A stretch of DNA of 12,982 nucleotides from Sphingomonadales bacterium (GCA_025360285.1 JANYCM010000254.1:1-12982); one strand, 5' to 3'; shown: positions 1 through 6,431, counted from the first letter of the stretch. The notes: a model not told the origin generated them from the letters alone. Numbers and translations are program-made.

Positions 1-155
1 TCTACCCAAAAATGGCGCCAATTCAGGGGTGCACGTCACGCGGGCTGCCTCCGGAAAACGTCCTGCCGCCAACGGATGGTCCTTTTGTTGAAGGCCCGGC
101 CTCCCGGTCTTCGGATCCTGGTCAAAGCTTGTTTGATCGTATCCATCCGGCGAAG

Positions 156-299
156 GCCGCTGTTGAGTATAATTATGGCCGCCGACTAAAGACCCTGCGC
201 GGTCTCACCCCCTACGAATACATCTGCAAATGCTCGACAACAGAGCCAGATCGATCCACTCTGAGTCCGCACCATCAAATGCCGGGACCAAACAGTTAG
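156..299 (+). pseudogene. IS481-family transposase, C-terminal remnant
   Basis: The frame ending in TAG at 299 encodes a recognisable transposase tail: YNYGRRLKTL, then GLTPYEYICK, TEPDRSTL and HQMPGPNS. This matches the extreme C-terminus of the roughly 320-residue DDE transposases of one IS481 subgroup (typically ending ...TPYEYICK...TSEPDRF...NPIHQMPGLN). Only about the last 45-48 residues remain. The catalytic DDE core and N-terminal helix-turn-helix are absent, and what precedes it in this frame (12-155) does not look like transposase. Several family-conserved positions are changed (Trp and Phe to Ser, Leu to Pro), so this looks like an old fragment rather than a working element. I could not find its terminal inverted repeat. 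Bases 1-155 hold nothing I can name. Bases 300-385 are the leader of the next gene. Confidence 0.72.
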
Positions 300-385
300 C
301 GTGGCAAATCGCGGCTGAGCGCCGGAAATCAAGGCCGTGTGCGGACCCAGAGGGTAGTCGGAGCGCCGCCATGAGAGGAATCCCC

Positions 386-1093
386 ATGCCGCCCGTTTTC
401 ACCTTGCCCGATCGCCCCGCCGCCGCCATCGCCGGCGGCGACGCGACCTTCCCCGTCGGCCGCATCTTCTGCATCGGGCGCAACTATGCGGCACACGCTC
501 GTGAGATGGGCAAGGATCCCGACCGCGAAGCGCCGTTCTTCTTCACCAAATGGGCCGAGGCGCTGGTGCCGAACGGTGCGACGATTCCCTACCCGCCCGA
601 AACGGAGAATTTCCAGTTCGAGGCCGAAATGGTCATCGCCATCGGCAAGCCCGGCGCGGCGGTCAGCGCAGGCGACGCGCTCGATCTGGTCTTTGGCTAT
701 GCCGTTGGTCTCGACATGACGCGGCGCGATCTGCAACTTGAAGCCCGTGACAAGGGGCGCCCCTGGGACACCGGCAAGAATTTTGCCTTTTCGGCCCCGA
801 TGGCGCCCATCCGGCGGGTGGCGGACGGCGGCCATATCGCCGCCGGCGCCATCCGCCTCAGTGTCAATGGCGCCATCAGGCAGGACGCGGATATCGCCGA
901 CCTGATCTGGGATTGCGCCGAAACCATCGCCCATATCAGTCGCTTCGAACGGCTGTTGCCGGGCGACCTGATCTTCACCGGCACCCCGGCCGGGGTCGGC
1001 GCCGTGGTGCCCGGCGACGTCATTGATGTGACGATTGCCGGATTGCCACCCTTGCGGGTAAGCATCGGCGGCAAGGAAGCCGATTTCGCATGA
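386..1093 (+). CDS. Fumarylacetoacetate hydrolase-family protein, probably fumarylpyruvate hydrolase (NagK-like)
   Basis: A 235-residue small FAH-fold enzyme that hydrolyses the C-C bond of an acylpyruvate, expected to turn fumarylpyruvate into fumarate and pyruvate in the cytoplasm. Seen in the sequence: GRNYAAHAREMG (31-42), FFFTKWAEALVP (51-62), metal ligands Glu79, Glu81 and Asp110 in the family pattern, KGRPWDTGKNF (123-133, closer to NagK than to FAHD1) and TGTPAGVG (198-205). It is far shorter than the roughly 420-residue fumarylacetoacetase of tyrosine breakdown, which favours the gentisate-type substrate. The start at 386 has AGAGGAA five bases upstream and gives the usual MPPVF opening. 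An in-frame ATG at 371, with GGAG at 360-363, is the alternative. Its stop overlaps the start of the isomerase gene (ATGA at 1090-1093). The exact substrate is inferred. Confidence 0.88.
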   Translation: MPPVFTLPDRPAAAIAGGDATFPVGRIFCIGRNYAAHAREMGKDPDREAPFFFTKWAEALVPNGATIPYPPETENFQFEAEMVIAIGKPGAAVSAGDALDLVFGYAVGLDMTRRDLQLEARDKGRPWDTGKNFAFSAPMAPIRRVADGGHIAAGAIRLSVNGAIRQDADIADLIWDCAETIAHISRFERLLPGDLIFTGTPAGVGAVVPGDVIDVTIAGLPPLRVSIGGKEADFA

Positions 1094-1710
1094 TCCTGCA
1101 TGATTTCACCCTGTCGTCGGCAAGCTATCGCGTCCGCATCGCGCTCAACCTGAAGGGGCTGGCGTACGAACGGCGCAATTATGCCCTGCGCGCCGGGGAA
1201 CAACGCGCTGCGGACTATCTCGGCATCAATCCCGCCGGGCTGGTGCCGGCGCTGGAAGTTGATGGCGTGTGCCTCGGCCAAAGCCTGGCCATCATCGACT
1301 ATCTTGATGCCCTTCAGCCCGAACCGCGGATGATCCCGGGCGAACCGCTGGCGCGTGCCAAGGCCATGGAACTGGCGCTGACCATCGCCTGCGACATTCA
1401 CCCGATCAACAATTTGCGGGTGCTGCAATATCTTGAGCATGACCTGCATCAGGACAAGGCGGCCATCGACACCTGGTATCGGCACTGGGTTTGCCAGGGC
1501 TTTGCAACCCTGGAACAGATGTTGCCCGATACGCCATTTGCCGGGGGCAGCGCGCCCAACATCGTCGATGCCTGCCTGGTCCCGCAACTCTATAACGCGC
1601 GGCGCTTTTCGACTGATCTGACGCCCTTTCCGCGGCTGACCGCCATGGCCGATCGCGCCGCCGCCCTGCCCGCGTTCAGGCAGGCGGCGCCGCCACCGCT
1701 GCCGAGCTGA
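1090..1710 (+). CDS. maiA: Maleylacetoacetate/maleylpyruvate isomerase (zeta-class glutathione S-transferase)
   Basis: Glutathione-dependent cis-trans isomerase that converts maleylacetoacetate or maleylpyruvate into the fumaryl form, the substrate of the hydrolase encoded just upstream. The 206-residue length is usual for the family. The zeta-class active-site motif is seen as SSASYRVRIAL (9-19), with Ala where many members have Cys. It is followed by NPAGLVPAL (47-55), the glutathione-contacting QSLAIIDYL (64-72) and the hallmark CDIHPINNLRVL (101-112). The all-helical C-terminal domain carries WYRHWVCQGF (129-138) and DACLVPQLYNARRF (160-173). The ATG at 1090 overlaps the hydrolase stop, so translation is probably coupled. 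Whether the pair serves gentisate (nagL-like) or homogentisate breakdown cannot be settled, because no ring-cleaving dioxygenase lies in the window. Confidence 0.92.
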   Translation: MILHDFTLSSASYRVRIALNLKGLAYERRNYALRAGEQRAADYLGINPAGLVPALEVDGVCLGQSLAIIDYLDALQPEPRMIPGEPLARAKAMELALTIACDIHPINNLRVLQYLEHDLHQDKAAIDTWYRHWVCQGFATLEQMLPDTPFAGGSAPNIVDACLVPQLYNARRFSTDLTPFPRLTAMADRAAALPAFRQAAPPPLPS

Positions 1711-1825
1711 CCGCCGCAGGCTTTGGGCCGGTTTCGGCGCGCTTGCGGACCTGATGTTGTGCCCGCCCGCACGACCCGATCCTGAAATCGCCGATGGCAA
1801 GCCGGCACCGCCTGTGGCAGTCTGT

Positions 1826-1846
1826 TCCCAAGCAAAAACCTTGGGA
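1826..1846 (+). promoter_or_regulatory. Hairpin covering the ribosome binding site of the exported methyltransferase gene
   Basis: TCCCAAG (1826-1832) and CTTGGGA (1840-1846) form a perfect 7-bp stem around the loop CAAAAAC. A U-G pair (1825 with 1847) could extend it. The 3' arm contains the GGGAG Shine-Dalgarno sequence (1843-1847) of the gene starting at 1856. Folding would hide the ribosome binding site. The structure is seen directly; a regulatory role is inference. Confidence 0.5.
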
Positions 1847-1855
1847 GAGACGCAC

Positions 1856-2560
1856 ATGAAACTTCTTGCTGCCGTTGCCGCCGCCGCGCTGATTGCCATG
1901 CCGGCGCTTGCCGCCCCTGTCCGCCCGGATGCCGATATGGCGCGCGATGCGGCACGCAAACCCGCCGCCATGCTGGCTTTTGCCGGCATCAAGCCGGGTG
2001 CGAAGGTCCTCGATATCATCGCCGGCGGGGGCTATTTCACGCGAGTGTTCGCCATTGCCGTCATGCCCGGCGGCCATGTCACCGCCGTGGTGCCGCCGGC
2101 CTCGGCGCAGCTTGATCCGGTGGCCGCCAAGGCGATGACCGATCTCGCCGCCGATGCCAGCTATGGCAATGTCAGCATCGTCACCGCGGTTACCGACCCG
2201 TCGCTGGCCGGCAGCATCGATGTCGCCTGGACGGCGCAAAATTATCATGACCTGCACAATTTCCTGCCGCCCGAAGGCGTTATCGGCTTCAACAAGGCGG
2301 TGTTCGCCGCGTTGAAGCCGGGCGGCACCTATGTCGTGCTCGATCATGCCGCCGCCGACGGCAGCGGGCTGACCGCGACCAAGGCGCTGCACCGCATCGA
2401 CGCGGCGGCGGTGAAGGCCGAAGTCATTGCCGCCGGTTTTATCTTTGATGGCGAAAGCAGCGCGCTGCGCAACCCCGCCGATGGCCATGACAAGATGGTG
2501 TTCGATCCCGGCATCCGCGGCAAGACCGACCAGTTCGTGCTGCGCTTCAAAAAGCCCTGA
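1856..2560 (+). CDS. Exported class I SAM-methyltransferase-fold protein (COG4798-like)
   Basis: A 234-residue protein opening with a clear Sec signal peptide: MKLLAAVAAAALIAMPALA, probable cleavage after residue 19. The mature part has a Rossmann-type methyltransferase core: helix MLAFAGIKPGAK, motif I VLDIIAGGGYFTRV (51-64), a motif II-like HVTAVVPP strand, NYHDLHN (129-135), KPGGTYVVLDH (154-164), then LHRID and the C-terminal KTDQFVLRF. This arrangement fits the 'predicted methyltransferase' group often found with an export signal in Proteobacteria. The substrate is unknown. S-adenosylmethionine is not expected in the periplasm, so it may be a methyltransferase fold with another activity. 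The ATG at 1856 was chosen over an upstream in-frame ATG at 1754 because it follows GGGAGAGA and starts the signal peptide. That ribosome binding site lies in a hairpin. Confidence 0.82.
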   Translation: MKLLAAVAAAALIAMPALAAPVRPDADMARDAARKPAAMLAFAGIKPGAKVLDIIAGGGYFTRVFAIAVMPGGHVTAVVPPASAQLDPVAAKAMTDLAADASYGNVSIVTAVTDPSLAGSIDVAWTAQNYHDLHNFLPPEGVIGFNKAVFAALKPGGTYVVLDHAAADGSGLTATKALHRIDAAAVKAEVIAAGFIFDGESSALRNPADGHDKMVFDPGIRGKTDQFVLRFKKP

Positions 2561-2564
2561 ACCA

Positions 2565-2613
2565 CGGTTTCTGGCTTGCGGCGGTTTCGGGCTTGCAGCG
2601 GTTTCTGGCTTGC
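2565..2613 (+). repeat. Three 17-bp tandem repeats between the methyltransferase gene and gpmA
   Basis: CGGTTTCTGGCTTGC occurs at 2565-2579 and 2599-2613, with a one-base variant (T to G) at 2582-2596. The period is exactly 17 bp, with two-base linkers GG and AG. The repeats begin 4 bp after the methyltransferase stop and end 51 bp before the gpmA start. Regularly spaced direct repeats ahead of a gene could bind a protein, or could be replication slippage. The sequence alone does not decide. Confidence 0.85.
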
Positions 2614-2618
2614 ATAGG

Positions 2619-2645
2619 GGCGCCGCTGACTGGCACAGCGGCGCC
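2619..2645 (+). promoter_or_regulatory. Perfect 10-bp GC-rich inverted repeat in the gpmA leader
   Basis: GGCGCCGCTG (2619-2628) pairs with CAGCGGCGCC (2636-2645) around the 7-base loop ACTGGCA. The stem should be very stable in RNA. It ends 10 bp before the gpmA Shine-Dalgarno (GGAG, 2656-2659). No T-run follows on either strand, so a standard intrinsic terminator is not supported. It could block readthrough from upstream, stabilise the gpmA transcript, or bind a dimeric regulator. Confidence 0.6.
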
Positions 2646-2664
2646 GCATCACTTCGGAGCCGCC

Positions 2665-3345
2665 ATGCCCACGCTCGTCCTTCTTCGCCACGGCCAGTCG
2701 GCGTGGAATCTGGAAAATCGTTTCACCGGCTGGTGGGATGTCAATCTGACCGACCAGGGCATTGCCGAGGCGACCGCGGCGGGCATTGCCATGCAGGCGG
2801 CCGGGCTGGACTTTGATGTTGCCTTCACCAGCGCGCAGACGCGGGCGATCAAGACGCTCAACCTGGCGCTTGAGGCGATGGGCCGGCTGTGGCTGCCGGT
2901 GACCAAGAACTGGCAATTGAACGAACGCCATTATGGCGGGCTGACCGGGCTGAACAAGGCCGAAACAGCGGCAAAGCATGGCGAGGAACAGGTGAAGACC
3001 TGGCGCCGCAGCTTCGACATTCCGCCGCCGCCGCTGGCCAGGGGTTCCGAATATGATCTGTCGGGCGACCGCCGCTATGCCGGCATTGCCATCCCCGATG
3101 CCGAAAGCCTGAAGGACACGATCGCCCGCGTGCTGCCCTATTGGGACAGCGCCATCGTGCCGGAATTGCAGGCCGGCAAGCGGGTGATCGTCACCGCCCA
3201 TGGCAATTCGCTGCGCGCGCTGGTGAAGCATCTGTCGGGGATTTCCGACGATGATATCGTCCATGAGGAAATCCCGACGGGGCGGCCGATGGTGTATGAT
3301 CTCACCGATGATCTGACGGCGATCGGGCGGCATTATCTGGATTGA
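2665..3345 (+). CDS. gpmA: 2,3-bisphosphoglycerate-dependent phosphoglycerate mutase
   Basis: Glycolytic/gluconeogenic enzyme interconverting 3- and 2-phosphoglycerate through a phosphohistidine. The 226 residues match the family length in Alphaproteobacteria (about 228; E. coli has 250). The catalytic set is visible: RHGQSAWN with nucleophile His9, NRFTGWWDVNLT (18-29), SAQTRAIKT with Arg60, NERHYGGL with Glu87, and TAHGNSLRAL with His179. The C-terminal IPTGRPMVYDL is typical. The ATG at 2665 is preceded by GGAG at 2656-2659; an in-frame TTG at 2593 was rejected because it would read through the tandem repeats and the hairpin. The gene stands between two exported proteins with no functional link to glycolysis. 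Its leader carries three 17-bp repeats and a strong inverted repeat. Confidence 0.96.
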   Translation: MPTLVLLRHGQSAWNLENRFTGWWDVNLTDQGIAEATAAGIAMQAAGLDFDVAFTSAQTRAIKTLNLALEAMGRLWLPVTKNWQLNERHYGGLTGLNKAETAAKHGEEQVKTWRRSFDIPPPPLARGSEYDLSGDRRYAGIAIPDAESLKDTIARVLPYWDSAIVPELQAGKRVIVTAHGNSLRALVKHLSGISDDDIVHEEIPTGRPMVYDLTDDLTAIGRHYLD

Positions 3346-3384
3346 GGCGCGCCGGATGCGGCGGCAATCAGCGAGGCGGACAAC

Positions 3385-3867
3385 ATGGCGTTGATTTTTT
3401 TGCTTGCAGCGGCAGTGGCGACGATGCCGGCGGTTCCGGCCACAGACAAGGCCTCGCGCGCCGCCGTTACCGCCTATATCGAACGCTGCGCCGATGAATG
3501 GGCGCACACGGTCGTGCGCTTCGAACCCGAGGTCATCCAGCGCTGCATCGCCGATGATTATCGCGGTTTCAGTTCGGGCGGGAAATTGGTGACCAAGCCC
3601 CTGATGCTCGAACCTTATACGCCTGAGGGCAAGGCCGCGGGGCTATACTATGCCAGGCCGCGCTTCATTTCGCCAACGCTGGCGATCACCCAGGGCGAGG
3701 AATGGTGGGAACCCAAGGACGGATCGGGCAAGAAACATCTGATCTGGACGGACATCTGGACGTTCCGCGCCGGCAAATGGCAGATTGTCGCGTCGCAGGA
3801 TTCGGTGGTGCCGTTCGACCAGCCCTTGATGAATACGCCGCCGGCACGCGACAAGCCACCGCGCTGA
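3385..3867 (+). CDS. Exported NTF2/DUF4440-like small protein
   Basis: A 160-residue protein with an N-terminal hydrophobic export signal (MALIFLLAAAVATMPAVPA, likely cleaved near residue 19). It is followed by a fold resembling the SnoaL/NTF2-like DUF4440 group: an amphipathic helix (AAVTAYIERCADEWAHTV), a 'DDYRGFSSGGKLVTK' turn (58-71), alternating strands with ITQGEEWWEP (101-110), then the typical terminal strand pair WTDIWTFRAGKWQIVASQD (121-139). No catalytic residues can be assigned, and such folds serve many roles from ligand binding to isomerisation. It begins 39 bp after gpmA, with a modest GAGG eight bases before the ATG, so it may share the gpmA transcript. It ends 15 bp from the convergent DUF1905 gene. 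Confidence 0.75.
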   Translation: MALIFLLAAAVATMPAVPATDKASRAAVTAYIERCADEWAHTVVRFEPEVIQRCIADDYRGFSSGGKLVTKPLMLEPYTPEGKAAGLYYARPRFISPTLAITQGEEWWEPKDGSGKKHLIWTDIWTFRAGKWQIVASQDSVVPFDQPLMNTPPARDKPPR

Positions 3868-3882
3868 GGTCGGGCGCGGCGC

Positions 3883-4197
3883 TCAGCGGCCAACGATAGA
3901 AATTGTCGCGTGGATATGGTCGCCCAGGCCAATCCGTTCGGCGCGTTGCACGGCGACCTTGATCGGCAGCAGATAACCGCCAGCCCTGGGAAACAGCGAT
4001 GTGGTGAAGGCCGTAGCGCCGATGCGCGCCTCGACCGGCACCACCCCCCAGCCATAGCTGGCTTCCTGCGCGGCGAGCCGGATTTCGGCGAAGTGGCAGT
4101 CCGGAACCGGCGCGAAAAGGAACGGCGCCGGCCCGCGCCACAGGATGATGACGGCATCGAATTCAACACAGGCGAGGATGGCTTTGCCGCCGGCCAT
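3883..4197 (-). CDS. DUF1905 domain protein
   Basis: A 104-residue protein that is essentially one DUF1905 domain, a small beta-barrel family of unknown molecular function. Seen motifs: WRGPAPF (20-26), YGWGVVPV (48-55), then TTSLFPRAGGYLLPIK (65-80) and the closing AERIGLGDHIHATISI. These are the family's most conserved stretches in the usual order, so the domain is whole. The ATG lies 17 bp after the pyrC stop, with only a weak GGGA-like ribosome binding site, which suggests translation by readthrough from pyrC at the distal end of the same transcript. DUF1905 proteins are sometimes fused to or near YdeI-like (OmdA) domains; none is present here. There is no signal peptide, so it is probably cytoplasmic. 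Confidence 0.85.
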   Translation of the reverse strand: MAGGKAILACVEFDAVIILWRGPAPFLFAPVPDCHFAEIRLAAQEASYGWGVVPVEARIGATAFTTSLFPRAGGYLLPIKVAVQRAERIGLGDHIHATISIVGR

Positions 4198-4214
4198 GCT
4201 GCGGTCCCGGCTGT

Positions 4215-5246
4215 TCAGCCGACGAAGCGCCAGGCCAGTGTTTCGCCGGCCAGGAACGGCACCACATCGCCGATGCGATCCGGCACTGTCACGGCCGCGC
4301 GTTCCAATGTTATCGTGCCGGCATTGAGCGGCAGGCCATAAAACGCCGGCCCAAATTCGCTGGCAAAACCCTCCAGCCGGTCAAGCGCCCCCTTCTCCTC
4401 GAACGTCCGGGCATAGCTTTCCAGCGCGAACGGCGCATTGAACACGCCGGCGCAGCCGCAGGCGGTCTCCTTGGTGGGGGCGGCGTGCGGAGCCGAATCA
4501 CTGCCCAGGAAGAATTTCGGGCTGCCACTGGTCGCTGCCTGGCGCAGGGCGCGCTGGTGGCTTTCGCGCTTCAGCACCGGCAGGCAGTAAAGATGCGGGC
4601 GGATGCCGCCTTCGAACATGGCGTTGCGATTGATGGCGAGATGGTGCGGGGTGATCGTCGCCGCCACCGTTGCCGGCGCCGCCGCGACGAATGCTGCCGC
4701 CTCGGCAGTGGTGATATGTTCGAAAACGATTTTCAGCGCCGGAAAGTCGCGGACCAGACCGGCCAGCGTCCTGTCGATGAACACCGCCTCGCGGTCGAAG
4801 ATGTCAACATGAGCATCGGTAACTTCGCCGTGGACCAGCAGCGGCATGCCGACGCGCTGCATGGTTTCCAGCGCCGGGCGGATCAGCGCGATATCGGTGA
4901 CACCATGCGCCGAATTGGTCGTGGCGTTGGCGGGATACAGCTTGGCGGCGGTGAAGACGCCTTCGCCATGGCCGCGGGCAATCTCGTCGGCATCGATGCC
5001 ATCGGTCAGGTAGCAGGTCATCAGCGGGGTGAAATCGCTGTCGGGCCCCAGCGCCGCCAGGATGCGATCGCGATAGGCAGCAGCAGCGGCAGCGGTTGTC
5101 ACGGGTGGCTTCAGATTGGGCATGACGATGGCGCGGGCGAATTGCCGCGCCGTCGCGGCCGCTACCGCCGCCAGCATGGCACCGTCGCGCAGATGGACAT
5201 GCCAATCGTCAGGGCGGCGCAGGGTCAGCCGTTCGGGAACCGCCAC
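4215..5246 (-). CDS. pyrC: Dihydroorotase, class II
   Basis: Third step of pyrimidine synthesis: reversible cyclisation of N-carbamoyl-L-aspartate to dihydroorotate, by a binuclear zinc amidohydrolase in the cytoplasm. The 343 residues are close to E. coli PyrC (348), and every metal or catalytic position aligns with an offset of one: DDWHVHLRDG with His16 and His18, the carboxylated lysine Lys102 in FTAAKLYPANATTNS, His139 (VHGE), His177 (FEHITT) and catalytic Asp250 (LGSDSAPH). The flexible-loop region TPHH (199-202) is present. The start is GTG at 5246, separated by one base from the stop of the upstream gene (TGA-A-GTG), with no clear ribosome binding site. Translation therefore probably depends on the upstream gene. 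No other start gives a family-like N-terminus. Confidence 0.95.
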   Translation of the reverse strand: MAVPERLTLRRPDDWHVHLRDGAMLAAVAAATARQFARAIVMPNLKPPVTTAAAAAAYRDRILAALGPDSDFTPLMTCYLTDGIDADEIARGHGEGVFTAAKLYPANATTNSAHGVTDIALIRPALETMQRVGMPLLVHGEVTDAHVDIFDREAVFIDRTLAGLVRDFPALKIVFEHITTAEAAAFVAAAPATVAATITPHHLAINRNAMFEGGIRPHLYCLPVLKRESHQRALRQAATSGSPKFFLGSDSAPHAAPTKETACGCAGVFNAPFALESYARTFEEKGALDRLEGFASEFGPAFYGLPLNAGTITLERAAVTVPDRIGDVVPFLAGETLAWRFVG

Positions 5247-5247
5247 T

Positions 5248-5919
5248 TCAGGCGTCGGGCGCGGGCAGCGACAGCACGAACGGCGTCAGCGGCAATACTG
5301 CCAGCCCCGGCGCCAGCGGCTGCGGCATCAGCGCGGCGCGGATTTCCGGGGTGCGGGCCAGCGCGATCGGGCCGAGCTGGTCCTTGCCAATGGCCAGCAC
5401 GCGGCGGCCAGCCAACCCGGCGGCGTTGCAGAAATTATACTGGGCATCGAGCGTTGAATAGCTGTTGTAGGTCCGTGTCGTATATTGGTCGAAACTGTTC
5501 GGCGCGCGCGGCCCATCGGTACGGCGGAAATAGCCGATCAGCACGGTCTGGGCGCGCACCAGTTCCTCGCCGTGGTGGCGCAGGAAATCATTGTAATTCT
5601 TCACCGTCGCCAGAAATGCCGAATATTGGCATTGCAGCGCGGCGACATTCAGCGCGGCGCGCAGGCTCCACACCGCATTGGCCTGGGCTTCGGCCGGCGT
5701 CGGGTTCTTCAGCAGAATTTCCTTGGGTACCATGAAGCCACCGGGGATGACCGGCGCCGCCACAACCACCGGCTTGGCGACAGGCTTTTTGATGGCCTTG
5801 CCAGCCCTGGCCGAGGCCTTTTTCGGCGCCGCCATGGCAGCCGATTCGACGCCGGCGGCGCCGACCATCACCAAAGCGGCAACGAACGCGGAAAGGGGAA
5901 ACATCAGCCGCAAATTCAT
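5248..5919 (-). CDS. Exported hypothetical protein (sphingomonad type)
   Basis: A 223-residue protein of unknown function. It opens with a signal-peptide-like segment (basic residue, hydrophobic stretch PLSAFVAALVMVGAAG, Ala-rich cleavage area near AAMAAP). A Lys/Ala/Pro-rich linker follows (about residues 30-60). The folded part contains AALNVAALQCQYSAFLATV (about 88-106), NYNDFLRHHGEELVRAQ and YFRRTDGPRAPNSFDQYTTRTYNSYSTLDAQYNFC. I recognise this helical pattern, with two Cys residues, from hypothetical proteins of Sphingomonadales, but know of no assigned role. The ATG at 5919 was chosen over the adjacent TTG at 5922; GAGG lies about nine bases upstream. The stop is one base before the pyrC start, making pyrC expression likely to depend on this gene. 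Confidence 0.75.
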   Translation of the reverse strand: MNLRLMFPLSAFVAALVMVGAAGVESAAMAAPKKASARAGKAIKKPVAKPVVVAAPVIPGGFMVPKEILLKNPTPAEAQANAVWSLRAALNVAALQCQYSAFLATVKNYNDFLRHHGEELVRAQTVLIGYFRRTDGPRAPNSFDQYTTRTYNSYSTLDAQYNFCNAAGLAGRRVLAIGKDQLGPIALARTPEIRAALMPQPLAPGLAVLPLTPFVLSLPAPDA

Positions 5920-5980
5920 CAACGCAACCTCATGCCAAACACGCCCGCCCCGTCATGCCGCCCGATCCGTAGCACCAACA

Positions 5981-6038
5981 GCCGGGCACGGCGAACCATG
6001 CCCGGCCAGCAATTCCCCCGGCGCCCCTGCCGGGCGCC
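5981..6038 (-). other. Two hairpins between the SCP2 gene and the exported hypothetical gene
   Basis: GCCGGGCA (5981-5988) pairs with TGCCCGGC (5999-6006) across 10 bases. GGCGCCC (6020-6026) pairs with GGGCGCC (6032-6038) across 5 bases. Both lie in the 124-bp gap just after the SCP2 stop on the - strand. Neither is followed by a T-run, so they are weak or Rho-assisted terminators, mRNA-end stabilisers, or palindromic repeats. Nothing else was recognised in this gap. Confidence 0.5.
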
Positions 6039-6043
6039 CGTCA

Positions 6044-6343
6044 TCAACCGAGGATCGAACCAAGCTGCAGCGCCACCGACATGTCGCCATCGATCTTCAG
6101 CTTGCCCATCATGAAGGCCATCTGGGCATTCTGCTTGCCGCTGGCGATGTCCATAAAATCCGCCATCGATACCTTTACGGTGCAATCGACGGGGGCATCT
6201 TCATTGTCCACGACGGCGGGCGACACCTTGTCATCGATATGCACCAGGCCATCGCTGCCAAAGTCAAACTTCACCGATTTCTTGAAATTGCCGCCGGCGC
6301 CGATGCGGGTTTTCATCTGCTCGGTAATTGCGTCCAGGCTCAT
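6044..6343 (-). CDS. SCP2 sterol-carrier domain protein
   Basis: A 99-residue protein that is a single SCP2 lipid-binding domain, predicted to hold a fatty acyl or other hydrophobic ligand in the cytoplasm. Seen: an N-terminal amphipathic helix (MSLDAITEQMKTRIGAGG), the strand set KKSVKFDFGSDGLVHID, DCTVKVSMADFMDIASGK (59-76), and the signature MAFMMGKLKIDGDMSVALQL near the C-terminus. The length matches stand-alone bacterial SCP2 proteins. The ATG at 6343 follows a strong GGGGAGAGAG (6346-6355); a TTG at 6376 in the same frame was rejected. It ends in two consecutive TGA stops (TGATGA, 6041-6046). An intrinsic terminator of the upstream lipoprotein gene lies only 31 bp before the start, leaving little room for its own promoter. 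Confidence 0.88.
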   Translation of the reverse strand: MSLDAITEQMKTRIGAGGNFKKSVKFDFGSDGLVHIDDKVSPAVVDNEDAPVDCTVKVSMADFMDIASGKQNAQMAFMMGKLKIDGDMSVALQLGSILG

Positions 6344-6374
6344 CGCTCTCTCCCCAGGGTCAATGTCGTTCAAC

Positions 6375-6400
6375 AAAAAAGGGCCGCCTCGCGGCGGCCC
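6375..6400 (-). terminator. Intrinsic terminator after the Ala/Thr-rich lipoprotein gene
   Basis: On the - strand, GGGCCGCC and GGCGGCCC form a perfect 8-bp stem (6381-6388 with 6393-6400) around a four-base loop, followed at once by six T (6375-6380). It starts 31 bp after the lipoprotein stop. This is the classic Rho-independent form and the clearest terminator in the window. Confidence 0.88.
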
Positions 6401-6431
6401 TTTCCTAACCTAAGCTGCGACGATGTCGAGC

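Noticed and set aside
697..2019. A 440-codon open frame on the - strand across the hydrolase, isomerase and methyltransferase genes
   Set aside because: It crosses three supported genes and a gap, with no motif and no ribosome binding site of note.
2565..2613. The 17-bp repeats as a CRISPR array
   Set aside because: The units are contiguous with two-base linkers, too short, and without spacers or cas genes.
4485..5735. A 416-codon open frame on the + strand opposite pyrC and the exported hypothetical gene
   Set aside because: pyrC on the other strand has all its catalytic residues; this frame shows only Arg/Ala/Gly-rich shadow sequence.
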